Positions 1 to 11,591 of a stretch of 64,000 bases of DNA are shown piece by piece (the stretch's first letter is position 1; each line of letters begins with the position of its first letter). The stretch lies in contig OZ316896.1 in the NCBI GenBank assembly GCA_973895155.1, positions 2,542,001-2,606,000 on the forward strand. The letters are read 5' to 3'. Source of the DNA: Marsupella aquatica (taxonomy: Eukaryota > Marchantiophyta). A model generated the notes under the pieces. It searched no databases and was not told the DNA's origin. It was given only the letters and a program-made list of their open reading frames with translations. Position numbers and translations under genes: made by a program.

Positions 1-1566
1 GGATAAGGGACTGGATGTCTGGATCCGCCGCCCTCAAAGCACAAAAAATTGTTGCCCGAGAAACCGTATTGAAAGCATTAGAGATATCAACCTGGAGGAC
101 AACCCAATCAGGGTGGAGGTCCAAGGTAGCTCGAATACCCGCAATAACTGTCTCACAACCGTCGGGAATGCCCATTGCAAACTGATGTGGAGAGAGATGA
201 TCCGATAGTGCAAAGCGATACTGCGATGAAAGTGTGCGAGACACCAGACGAAGAAAAACCTCTCCAATAGCTATGGGCTGAACACCCAGTGAAGACTTAG
301 CCATGGCCAGTAAACGAGAAGCACTCAAAAGCCGAGAGACGGGAGGAGGCAAACGGCCGGCTGCAATACACTGGCAAAAGGAGAAGAAAACTGGAAAACC
401 AAACTGAGGATCCTTAGGGGGGAATAAATCACGAAAATGCTCAAAGACATAGCTAGAGGGGCCACCAGCCGCGCAACGCAGGGCATGGAGGAAGGCATAG
501 GTGAAGTGGTCCCTACTAAACTGAAGATCCTCCTCAGGCTCAAAATCCTCCACGAACAAAGGGAGCTGATCATAGGGCTGTGGATGGAGATCCTAAAGGG
601 TCGTCAAGGTGACCTCGCCAGGGGGGGCTGGTGTGGTGGGAGAAAGGGCCTGGACAGCACGGCGATATTCACCAGCCTGGGCTAAATGACAAGAGCGACG
701 AAGGCGTCTATGCTCAGGAGGATGAGAGTGGCGAGTTGGGTCAGACAAAGCACGGGTAGCAAAGGAACGAGCTCAAAGAAAGTACTCTTCCTGAAGCTGT
801 TCCCAATCTCCCCGCAGAAAACGATGGATACGAGAGGCAGTCTCACGGTGACCCACACGACCATCGTGACTAGGGAGGGTAAGAGTCCACTGTGGAAATA
901 GCATGAGTAAAGACCAATAGGAGACCTCTATAGGATGCGCCAAAATAAGCTGCATGAGTTGCAACAAGGATGACCAAACTAATGGGCGCAACGCTAGTGG
1001 GATGTGGTTATAAAGGCGAGGTCTAATGTACCCTGGATGGTAGGCTGGAAGGGGGTCTAGAGTGCGAACCCAACTCCAAGCTTGCTCAGAAGCCTCCAAG
1101 GAAGGAGGGGCAGAGCAAACTGGGTCAAGAGGGGGCTGGGGCTGGGATTGTGCTTGCTGGCGACGTTGGCACCGGCCTCGCCCGCGATGATGAGGAAGGG
1201 AGAGGCCAACCCAGCCACACTCAGGACAAGTATGCAGGGGACACTCGTCTAGGGAGGGAGCAGGGAACGACTGGATAGGAGGTGGGGGGGAACAGACGTG
1301 GATGAACAGGCCGGAGGGGCATGCTGGAGGGGTGGAGGGGGTATGGGGTGGGGAGAGGAGCCAGGGCGTCAATGGGGTGGGCAATAGACTGGGGGGACTG
1401 GCAGAGCATCAGACATGGGGTCATCACGAAGATGAGAGAGATCCAATGAAGAAGAGCAAACACGAAGGCGACCACGAGGCGGGGGGGAGGAGGGGGGAGA
1501 AGTGTGTGGTGGGGATGGGCGCTTGCCCCGCGCCAACACTCTCAACGTAGACATGACAGGCCGCAA
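1..1566 (-). mobile_element. Non-LTR (LINE-like) retrotransposon, truncated by the window edge and frame-disrupted
   Basis: Read on the minus strand, this stretch encodes the N-terminal half of a LINE-type polyprotein. A zinc-finger-like motif CPECGW...HH...C lies near 1169-1228 (CX2C, then H, then C). It is followed by a region rich in W, L and R that ends in GHRETASRIHRFLRGDW near 800, which resembles sequence preceding the RT domain in such elements. The reverse transcriptase begins around 300-20, with PIAIGEVFLRLVSR and the motif-A segment VDISNAFNTVSR (about 56-91). The rest of RT and the 3' end lie beyond position 1. The frame is broken by an in-frame TGA at 773-775 and by a shift at the run of seven Gs (621-627), so this copy is probably dead. 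The family name is not certain; the assignment to RT is firm. Confidence 0.8.
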
Positions 1567-3641
1567 CCCGATAAAAGCAAAAGCGCATCAAGAAGCGACA
1601 AAAGGCCCAACCAAGACATGTGAAAAGAAAGGGAAGGCTATGGAGGGAGCCCACCGCGTCAATCCGAGAAACGGCGCCACCGCTAGCCTAGGAAACCGTT
1701 GAGCACGTGCAGGCACAACCGGGAACAAAGCTGAAGCACTCGTCGATGTGTCCGCTGAGGAGTTGGTGCAAGTGAATATTTGTTCGCTGATTTGAGCGTG
1801 CTGCTACAACTCCCAAAGATGGTGGAATGCAAACTGGTCCACTAAATGTGGCAAAAGCCACCCTGTCAGAACTGAAGAAGAAAGGCAACAACCAATCGGA
1901 GGAGAAATGTGGCAATACAGGAATGCTCCAAAGCTGATCAAAGGAAACCGTCACCAAAAATGGAGTAAATCAGAATCGTAATCGGAGCCAAAAGTGGTGG
2001 ATATGTCACCAAAAGGACCGTGGTAGGGATAGATGTTGTACTCCCGGACAAGAGCTAGCCAAATCACATGAGAATGCCTGATTCCGTGAACGAGGAATTG
2101 CTATAGGACCCCAAAGCTAATTGGAAGCGAGTACGGTTGAAGTTGAAGGAAAAACGTGAAAGCTAATCAAGTTCCAATCGGGGCAAGAAGAGACCAATTG
2201 GACCACTCTGGGGATCAATCTGATGGGACTCCCTCGTTTTTTGGCCTTTTGGTTTTCCTGAGTTTTCTATTTGTTGTGTTCTCGCTTTACATTTATTCGT
2301 TGTGTTCTCCCTTTACATTTATTCGTTGTACTCTCCCATTACTTCCCTTTTGGCACTTTTTGTTTAAAATGATTATTATGATTATAACTCTGGATTCTTG
2401 TTGAACGAATTATTAAATATTATTTGAAAGTTAAGATGACTCTTTACTGAGCAAGAATAGTTTAGTTTTAATGACTTTTTACGTGTGCCCTCTCGTGTAT
2501 CTCGTCCATCAAACTCTGCCCTCCTGTCATCACTCCTCGTGGCAGTAAGAAGAGGTGGTCTCACTTGTAAAGGCCTCCCCACATTTCTATCATTGTACTC
2601 TGAATCCCTTCCAAAAAAAAGGGTAGCAGTTTCATATACTTATCACATAATGACTTTAGTTGCTTACAAAGTGTTGGCCCCGCTTTTAAAGCCCTCCCAT
2701 TATACCAAATTTTTAAATAGACAAGTTACTACTTTGTAGAACATTGTGACTTAAAAAGTGTGGGCCTTTCGTGTATTTCTCACACATTGACTTAAAATTA
2801 TTGACAAGTGGGGGTTGCCACACATGTCCCTGGCCATGCTGAAGCCAAGGTAGCCCGGCTCAAGGAGGAGGTCTATACGGCTCTATACCCTGGGGAGTAT
2901 TCTACCCTTTTGCAGGTCGAGATCTTTGGAGCTCTTCCCCCTAGCTTTGACAGGTTTCTTTGGGCCTATGTAGTTCTTGTATGGAGCAGAGACCTTATCC
3001 CCTTGTGTCTATTCTCATGACCTTCTTTCAACAGCGGGTGTCCACTACTCTTCAGTGGGCTTCACCTTTCACTATTCTTTGTAGGACCAAGGCTGTAGGA
3101 TTAAGGCCATCTAGAAAGATTTCAGTGTGTGAACCTCCCATGCGGTTTACTCTTGAGCTCTACAAGGGTTTCCAGTTTTCTGATACATAGGAAGCTTGTC
3201 TTCTAGCTCGTTTCCTTTGTCGGCCTTTCTTTCTTTTGTTGGGGCTAGGTCTCTTGGGTTTGTGGGGCCCTTGTGCTCTCTCTGGGATTTTCCCCTTTTT
3301 CCCTCCGTAATTGGGGTTTTCGCCTTTGGGACCATGTCTCCCGGTTTGGTGCCTTTGTTCATTGACAGCGTGATATATAAGTCATCATATGAAACAAAAA
3401 AGGATTCTGCGGAGAAAAATAATATACTCTAGTAAAGATCAGCAAGATTGAAAATTAAACATAAAGCTAAAGGAAAGCCATATAACAGGAAAAAATAAAT
3501 TTGTTAATAGGGGAATTTTAAAATACAATAGTAAAAAAATTGAAAGTTGTCAAGCACAAAAGAAAAACTACTCTGAAATGGAGGTTGGGTAATCTACTGA
3601 AGAACGAAACACCCTAGGGTATATGCCCATCCTAGAGCATG
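1567..3641. other. Intergenic, no supported gene
   Basis: No reading frame here resembles a known protein. 2279-2345 contains two imperfect copies of a 26-bp pyrimidine-rich unit (ctttacatttattcgttgt). 2800-3370 has a different, T/G-rich composition and an A-rich end, which could be a decayed retroelement tail, but no diagnostic motif was found. Confidence 0.5.
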
Positions 3642-3751
3642 AGTAGTTGGTTTTGTCCCATGGCAGAATTTAAGAACATGTAAGCTTAGTGTGTAAAGTA
3701 GTTGGTTTTGTCCCATGGCAGAATTTAAGAACATGTAAGCTTAGTGAGTAT
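3642..3751. repeat. 55-bp tandem duplication
   Basis: Two nearly identical head-to-tail copies, starting at 3642 and 3697, each beginning agtagttggttttgtcccat and ending in cttagtg. Confidence 0.9.
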
Positions 3752-3879
3752 AATTAAAAGTAATGATAAAAGCCCTTGTATATGTTTAATGTGACATATC
3801 TGGCAATGTTCACCTACCTTGAGGATGAAAATGATAACTTCAATTAATGTTATTGATTGAAGAATATATGTGTGTATAT

Positions 3880-6800
3880 AAGTGGTGGACCTAGCCACCG
3901 AGTGCCCTCACCAACCCCAACACTCTTGCATAAGTACTCTTGGTGCTCAAACATCTACATATAACTCCTTGAGCAAACAACTTGGTGTCTCTATCACCAC
4001 CAACAGCAACTCTCATACAAAGCCGCATTTGCTCACTAACACGACCATTGCTGAACGGTCCTCATTGCTTGCACAAACAACCAAACTTACACCTCGGTAA
4101 GTAACCCGTCAGGATCTAGATACTCCAAGACCATCGTCTTGCCTCAAACTCAACAAACATTGGTAAGCAGGTCAGCAAATAGAAACTCTTGGGCCCATGT
4201 GGCCTTGCCATAAACCAAAGCCAAAGCCAACACCCAGTATTCGCCCAGAAAAACCCCTCTACAAGGTGCCGCCTATGCTTCTTCACTTTCTATCTTTCAT
4301 TGGCTGACTGCCCGACAGTGGTGGACCTAGCCATCCAGCGCCCTCACCAATCCTAGCACTCATGCCTAAGTGCCCCCGGTGCCCAAACGTCTCCACGGAA
4401 TACCTCGAGCAAGCACCCTAGTGCCCCTTGCACCACCAGCAGCCGCTCCCATACGAAGCCGCACCTGCTCTCGTACACGACCACTACTCAACGGTCCTCA
4501 CTGTCTGCACAAGCAACCAAGCACCTTGGTAAGTAACCCTTCAAGATCTAGAACTCGCCAAGTCTAGCATCCTAACTCAAGCTCAACAGACATTGGTAAA
4601 TAGGTTAGCAATAGGTCCTCCTGATGCCATAAGCAGGAACCAGAACCCACGCCCATTGTCCGTCCAGAACAACTCCTTCCTTGGGCACGGCCCGGGTTCC
4701 CCCTTGTACCTATCCATCACCAACTGATCGCCCTGACCCCAGGACATGCTCATGGCCCAAATAGCGTAGCTTGTCCTAAAGCTTGTCCCAAGCTTGTCCC
4801 AACACGCCGAGACCAGAATGGCCCCGCCTCTAGCAACCAACTCCCGATTTGCCAAACTGACGGTCTAGGGACTGAGCACTCTTGGAACTCCACCTCAACA
4901 CCTACTTGGCCTTGCCTCCCCAACGCAAGCTCCCTTGGGAGACTGAACGCGGCTTGGCTACTATTCGGCAAGATTTGGCAAGCGGATGAGTTAACACCCA
5001 CAAACCCCGAGAACCCATGGTGCCCCAAGACCCAACTGAGCTCAGGAGGACGTAGCCCTTCTTGAAAGCTTTCCAACGCACCCAAGAAGTCCTCCAACGG
5101 ATTTCCCGTTGGGAAGATATCGTCGTTTTTGTTTGGCAATTTCCCTTAGTGTCACGACCGCCGCGGCTCACGACTTCGACTCGCCATTAGCCCCCACACC
5201 ACTCCCCTCATATATGCTTTTGGAAACTTGTCACCCTCGGACCAGTTTTGGTCCCTAAACATTTGGCCTCCAACCCGAATCCTATCACACATAAGGGGCG
5301 TGCCACCAACTGGCAACGCCCATAACTCTCTCATTAGGCATCTGCAAGCGGAGTGCCTTAGCCCATCGTGATTGGGCCGACCCAGTGCTCATGCCTAGGC
5401 CCTCAAGTCTCATCGTCGCTCGGGGCCCCCGATCGGCCCAACACGAATCGGGCCATACTTGCGCCCCAAGCATCCGTTGCCCATGGCGTGAACTCCATGG
5501 GCCTTGGGCCCAAGAGGAGCTCACACCCAAGTACTCATAACTAAAAGTCCATCCAGAGGTCCGGACGGTCGTCCTTGAGCCCGGCCCATTTCCCCTTGAC
5601 CCGACCAGCTCTCAACTAGCCCAAGTCCTTAGTGTGTGTCACCAGCTTAGCTCCTTGCCTTCACTAGCGTCACGTCTCGTCGCTCGCAAGCCTCCCCATG
5701 CTAAGTCCTCCCCTGATGGCCTATCTAGGTCTGGACCATAAGGGAGCTTGGCGTCGGAGTCAACGACGCCGGAGCTAAGTGTTAAGGTAGTCGAGTTCCG
5801 TGACTCCGACCCCTAGGACATGTTCATGACCCAAATAGCTAGCTTGTCCCTAAGTTTGTCACAATTGACAGGACCAGTTTGGTCCCGACTTTAGCAACCA
5901 TCTCCAAGGTTCCATCTCAATTGAGATTCTAGGGGCCAAATGCACTTCAATCTAAGCACCCATGCCTACACTGCATTGCCTCCCCAAAGCAAGCTCCCAT
6001 GGGAAATTGAACACGGCTTGGCTGTTGTGTTTGACAGGATTTGGCAAGCGGGTAAGATAGCCCCCCACAAACCTCAAGACCCAAAGGTATCCCCAAAACA
6101 AGCTAAGCTCAAGAGAATTGAATATAGTACTCTTCAAACGCTTTCCAACACATCCAAGGAGTCTCCAACAGACTTCTCGTTAAGAAGTTATTGTCTTTTT
6201 TGCTTGATATTTCTCTTTAGTGTCGCGACAATTGTGGGTCACGATTTGGGGTTGCCCTTGGCCCCCAAGAAGACACCACTCCCCTCCTATATGCTTCTGG
6301 AGACTTGCCACCCCCGGACCAACTTTGGTCCCCTATATTTGGCCCTCAACCTGGACTCCAACTTGATTGCACGAACACGCAACTAACTTGGTAGGCCCAT
6401 AACTTTCTAGTTAGATGTTTGTAAGTGAATTGCCTCAGCCCGGTGTAAACCGGCCAATCCATTGCTCATGTAGGGTCCCTCAAAACCCATCATATATTAG
6501 TGAGGGGTCCAAAATGGCCATACTTGCACCGCGTCGTATCTCATGCGCAAAACATCCATTGCGCATGAAGTAAACTACCTTAGCCTTGGGCCCAAGAGGA
6601 GCTCTCAATCAAGCCCTCAAAACTCAAAGTTCATTTGGTGTTTGGTCGGTCCATCCTGAGCCCGGCCCTTCCCATGACCCAACCATCTCCCACGCTAGTC
6701 TAAGTCCTTAGTGTGTGTCACCAACTTAGCGCATTGCCCTTGTTATTGCAACACTTTGTTGCCAACTAGTCTTCTCATACTTAGTCCCCACCACATGGCC

Positions 6801-6893
6801 GGTTTGGAGGCATGGACCATAGAGGAGCTTGACGTTGGATTCAACAACATTGAAGCTAAATGTTAGAGTAGTAAATAATCAAGTTTCACAACT
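3880..6893. repeat. Nested diverged repeat pair, order U1(old)-U1(young)-U2(young)-U2(old)
   Basis: Segment U1 occurs at about 3880-4316 and again at 4317-4736; both copies begin agtggtggacctagcca. Segment U2 occurs at 4737-5810 and again at 5811-6893; both contain matching landmarks such as ctagcttgtcc, gcaagctccc and agtcctta. The inner copies (4317-5810) are GC-rich and keep CpG sites. The outer copies show the same text with CG changed to TG or CA, for example gtcggagtcaacgacgcc against gttggattcaacaacatt. A TATA-like tgtatataag lies just before the outer U1 (3873-3882). No gag or pol motif was seen; a non-coding retroelement part or other repeat is possible. Confidence 0.75.
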
Positions 6894-8049
6894 TTAGCGC
6901 ATTGCCTTTGTTAGTGCAATGCTTCATTGCTCACTAGTCTCCCATACTTAGTTGAGTATTGTTGTGACTAAAGCATACGCGCTCAAACATAGGAAAAATA
7001 CAAATGCACAATGTAGTGAATAGCATGAGAGGAGACCCTCAAGTAGAGGCGCTCCATCTGAGAAAAACCAAAGGCGCAGTAGCAGCCCAAGCGATCAGCA
7101 CAAACAGGTGGCTAGCACAACCAAGTGGCGTGGCTGCCAGTACACAAGACGTTAGGCACTGGCAGGTAGATTTAATTCAAATCCTTAAACTAGATAATCG
7201 TTGTTTGATGCTGATTGAATTTGAATCTGACTACGTATGACTAGTCTGAGTCTGAGGCTAATATTCTATCTGACATGTAAAGCTAGTCCTAATATTAAGA
7301 TCTTACTGTCACTAGTCTGAATGTCAGGAATCAGTCTGAGTCATTCACAGTGAGAATTGCTCCAATCATGGTGCCTGGAATTTTGGAAGGACCCCTCATG
7401 GAAGTCCACAATAAGTTTCACCTGCTTATCCAACGATTTACACGACAAATATGTACATTTCCTTCTACTAAAATTGTTTGTTATCATATGACAGGAACGT
7501 GGAGGAACACTATTTGGATTATATTGCACGTAGGATAAATATGTTTATTTTCACTCCTGGAAAGGTAAAATTTGATCAAGTCTATAGACTAGCTTATCTA
7601 CTTTTGATCAAGTCCCATGGACTACACCACACTCACTATGGCCGCTGGTGGAGTGTTGTCACCACCCCTCTTACTCACATGGTCGACCGATCCATGCAAG
7701 GATTCTTTAGAAACTTCTTGGGGAAAGAACACAATTGTGACACAAAAGATAACGCTTCTCCCACAAAGGGGTCCCTGGCTTTGTTGCTGCCATCTCCACT
7801 TCTGGGAAAAAATTGGGGTCCCAACGTGCCGGATGTACGACCGGCTCCAATGTCGAGAAATTATTGTCAAAACATAATCTAATGTATCTTTACCATCTTA
7901 ACTCCATTGGACCGTGTGACTCGTCATTGGATTCAGCTTGGCGAGCTCTTTCCAACAAGCCCATACAATCTTGATTTTAAGATGGTCAAAAATCTGATTT
8001 TTGTACAATCAGGGTCTGTACACACGTTGAAAGCAAGCACAACAGGGAA
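6894..8049. other. Intergenic, no supported gene
   Basis: Only short, unrecognisable reading frames. 7190-7340 contains several degenerate copies of a ctagtctgagtct-like word. No RNA gene was recognised. Confidence 0.5.
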
Positions 8050-8073
8050 AGGGTTTAGGGTTTAGGGTTTAGG
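8050..8073 (+). repeat. Short interstitial telomere-type repeat (TTTAGGG)3
   Basis: Three consecutive TTTAGGG units, the Arabidopsis-type plant telomere repeat, stand alone inside the window. They are followed by two imperfect copies of a G/A-rich word (gtgaggaagg.aaaatgtggg) at 8140-8190. Confidence 0.85.
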
Positions 8074-9544
8074 TATGGGTGGGAACCCCACAAGTGAGAA
8101 AAAGAGAAAAAGGGAAGGAAGAAAGTGTGGGGGCCTCGGAGTGAGGAAGGGAAAATGTGGGAGACTACAGAGTGAGGAAGGAAAAATGTGGGAGCCCCTT
8201 CTTTCTAAGGGCCCTAACACCATCACTACTCCAAGATTGTCTAGGTTTGTCATTTTACAGGCATTGAGCTCCCTCAAGATGTCACTGTTTGATATAGACC
8301 TAAAATCAACTAGGGAACCCTAGTTTCACATGGGGCTCATTCAAGGCTTCAAATGAATCCAAACATGACCATATTTGGAATAGTACTAGCGCAGCAGAGT
8401 CTATTTTAAGTTTCAATGTTTTCTATATTTTGGTCATTCTTCCCATTTTTCACCTTATGTGGAGCCTCCGGCCAGCCCCCACCCATCCCTGATGCCCACA
8501 CCTTGGCCTCCAAGTCCTTGGGCTGCCTTTTGGCCTCCTTGTACCCCCTCAATGGATCCATTGTCATCCATCCCCCGACACCCCTCTCAACTCCGGTCTC
8601 CGGTTGTTGCATCAATTTATTAGAACTAACAAAAATTAAAAAATTTGAAAATCCAAACACTTTTGCTACACCTACTTGTCTTTCTACTTATATACGCAAT
8701 TATTATAAGTCATCACTAAGTTACTACCAGGTTTGGGGCCCTGTCACAATAAGTCTAATATTTAGTATTCCTCTACATTCTGTTGGGCTTGTTGTTCGAG
8801 TAACACCTATTGACCTAAACCCCACAAGCATTGGAAACCTTCTGAATAATGGAGACATAAACTAAATGGGTTGATAGCACTCAATTGCCTTGATGAGAGT
8901 GGAGGGTATGTGTGTTGGTGGGATGAGCTTTGTGGGTAATGGATGTAAGGACTGATCATCTCCTGAGCCCTAGGTTGTCCACTTTCTGATGCTTATTCAA
9001 TCCTCTCTCCCTCCTGTAGGTGCAGGTGGCTGTCCAATCCTTGGAAGCTCACCCTTAAATGTGTTTCCTACAATGAAAGTATTTCATTGTTGGGGTGGGT
9101 AGAGGTACGAAGTATTCTTCCTCATTTCCATTCAAGGCAAAAAAGACAATGGAGGGAGAAGAATCTTCCTTGGTGATTGGAAGGGGGAACTCAATTCACT
9201 AGATTCCCTTTGGACATACTACAGATGAGGCTTCAGGAATTTGGATTGGGGTCGGAGTACCTCTCTAAGCAGAGGCTCTTGCAGGCTTGAAGTCATTTTG
9301 ATGGTTGCTAGGCCATCAGGAGTTGCAACTGTTTTTTTCTGATATATTCCGGCCTTCCATCTTTCCCCAAGTTATCAAATATAGTCCACTAATGATGACC
9401 AGAGTTCCCAATATGGGAACACTGCATTTGAATTGACTTGGTGAGCAATAAGTCTGTTTGAAATTGCCTTTCCTGAAAAAAAAACCTCTCATTCATATAC
9501 TGGTTTTGGTTCAACTCTTTCAACTCCTGCAAAACCTGGGAAGA
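8074..9544. other. Intergenic, no supported gene
   Basis: A 149-codon open frame at 8416-8865 (plus) has no recognisable domain and a composition like its surroundings; I do not call it a gene. 9300-9490 ends in a run of A residues after T/C-rich sequence, which may be a decayed retroposon end, but this is unsupported. Confidence 0.4.
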
Positions 9545-10671
9545 TTAAATTAACACCACATCCAAGGAATAGTTGCAAGAGACCTGAATTTTTACAGAGC
9601 CCAGACATGGAACTGGATGTGGGCTATAATTTCCCAAATGAATGCTTTCACCAAGACAAATAAGAGCAAGGGTACTTGTGCAAAAGAGCTGAAGAGGATT
9701 GTATGAGACAAAGAGCACAAGACCTGCCTTTTGATTGGCCCACGCCATGAATGCCATGCTCGCACTTGAACTTATCAGGCATGCACATTAGCCACTTCAC
9801 ACACAATAGAGAACCCCACATCAAACCTATGAATTTGACTTGTTCTTATCCACATCTCACCCTGTGTAACCCAACCCCGTAATATGTTAGATCCTACCAG
9901 ACACTTAAAGTGCAGATAAAGAACAAAATTAAACAATGAATTGGATAAGCATACTAACCAGATATAACACTGTGATTGTCATTGAAGGTTGAGGTTAAAG
10001 GACCCACTCAGAACTGTCCTGCACAGTAATGAGTCCTATACTTGTAAGTGTAGGGGTAGCAACAAAATATGAACATGTTGCCATAGAGACTGGTGCTGGG
10101 AATAGTTTCAAACTGGTTTCAAAGCTTGAAATTGCCAACAACACAACGTCAAATGTGTTAACAAATGTTTTGGACCTCCAAGCACGTTTAGTGCCCTTGA
10201 ACAACATTAGCCCGAAGGTGCCACTCAACTAGTAACTTAGCTTGATCACTTACTGAGAGGTGTTTTTCCTTCAAAAAGGAGTTCATCCATAAATGTTGCT
10301 TGAACAAAACCAAACCATACTGCAATGTATTGCACTGCGTTGTAGAAGACGATTCTAATATTAGGAGTGAATTGTGGTGTCTAATTTCTACCTGCAGTAG
10401 TGCAATGGTTAGTGAAAGTTATTCCCACAAGGAAAAATAAGATCACATCAATCTGCCAGCTCTCTATGTCAAGGTCTACCATGGTAACTCGAGAGGTGCC
10501 TTTGCCATCAACTTGCAATTCTGATCCAGGACTATCCTGTAAGCCTGGGGAAAGGGTCCCTAGAATTGTAGGGCCCTTATAAACGGCTAGAACTACACCC
10601 CCAACAACAGCACATGTATAGCCTCCCACTTTTGCTTGCCCATGAAACCTTCTCCAATTGATATGATCCAA
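9545..10671 (-). pseudogene. WAT1-related / EamA-type transporter relic (C-terminal half)
   Basis: Three minus-strand blocks, in order, match the second half of plant WAT1-related (MtN21-like, EamA) drug/metabolite transporters. Block 1 (10671-10381) reads NWRRFHGQAKVGG and then AVYKGPTILG. Block 2 (about 10110-9996) reads LKLFPAPVSMATCSYF and then VQDSSEWVL. Block 3 (9757 to about 9600) reads MAWANQKAGLVLFVSYNPLQ and then ALICLGESIHLG. Family members transport auxin or other small molecules across membranes with ten helices. Block 1 is preceded on its strand by tttcatgcag, a plausible splice acceptor, so an intron-containing gene was ancestral. Block 2 runs into TAA directly after WVL. The N-terminal EamA half was not found upstream. 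It may be a pseudogene or a 5'-truncated fragment; an expressed gene is unlikely. Confidence 0.7.
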
Positions 10672-11247
10672 ACTGCATGAAAGAATTTACATCAGTTTTG
10701 ACTAAATAATACAAATTATGACAGCAAATTAGAAATTGAATTTGCACCAGTCTAAAGAAACCAAATAGTAGAGGGTTGTCCCAGGGAAGCCATAAGATGA
10801 ACCAACAATAAGCTGGGAACTATATCTAAACAGATCATTTGGATGGTGTACAAATTGACCAGGAGAACTACATTTCAAGGAGGAAGGTACGGCACAATGA
10901 CAGTCCGGATGATTAAGAATTGACTTTAGTGGGGCTTAAGTCGTGTTACTTTTTTGAAACCCGACTATATTTATAGTTTCGCAAAGCGAAAAAAAAAGAA
11001 CTGTGATTGCAATAACATAAGAAAGTGAAGTAGGCCTGACAACAACAGCAGTTGGTGGAAAAATAGCATGACAATTATCATAATTCCAAGAAATTCTCCT
11101 TAAAGAAATACGCACTAGCACTTCACTCAAAAAAGTTTTGAATGGTGTATCGGGGCAGTGCCACGAAACTAGGGTGTCAAAGAAAGTGATGTTATGGAAT
11201 CTGGACATAGGATGGACTCTTCATACCCCAGGATATGATGACCTGAG
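10672..11247. other. Intergenic, flank of WAT1 relic
   Basis: Searched on the minus strand for the missing N-terminal EamA exons of the neighbouring relic; none recognised. No other feature seen. Confidence 0.4.
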
Positions 11248-11591
11248 TGTTGAGCATAGACAACACTCGTAACGGTAAGCTCATGACACATCCAACGCGC
11301 AAGTAGTCGACACAAGAGATACGTGGTTCACCTCCTCGAGGCTACGTTCACGGGAACACACAAGAGAGCTTTATTGAACTCTAAGCCCGTCGGCCATACC
11401 AAGTCTTTACAGTGTAAGCTCTCCTCATTTCTCAAGTGGCTCCGTAACAATGAGCCTAAGTTCCACTTATCCAAGCAAACACCGCTTGGCATATACTGTG
11501 CATTCTAGTTAACCTAACCACGTCTCTGACTATGGTTAGCCTAACTACGATTACATGTCATAAACCCTAGACCTTGAGTAAATACCTAACA
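11248..11591 (-). mobile_element. Solo LTR, family L (344 bp)
   Basis: On the minus strand this starts TGTTAGGTATTTACTC and ends CTATGCTCAACA, so it has the TG...CA ends and the short TGTT/AACA inverted termini of LTR retrotransposons. It is flanked by ctgag (11243-11247) and ctaag (11592-11596), a 5-bp target-site duplication with one mismatch. No internal coding region is attached, so this is a recombination-derived solo LTR. Related copies lie at 21161, 24081 and 59183. The length suggests Ty1/copia, but this is inference. Confidence 0.85.

Noticed and set aside
2808-3432. Possible retroelement tail
   Set aside because: Vocabulary is reminiscent of family D, but block order does not match; no RT or clear poly-A end.
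8416-8865. 149-codon plus-strand frame
   Set aside because: No domain, no start context, composition same as flanks; probably chance.
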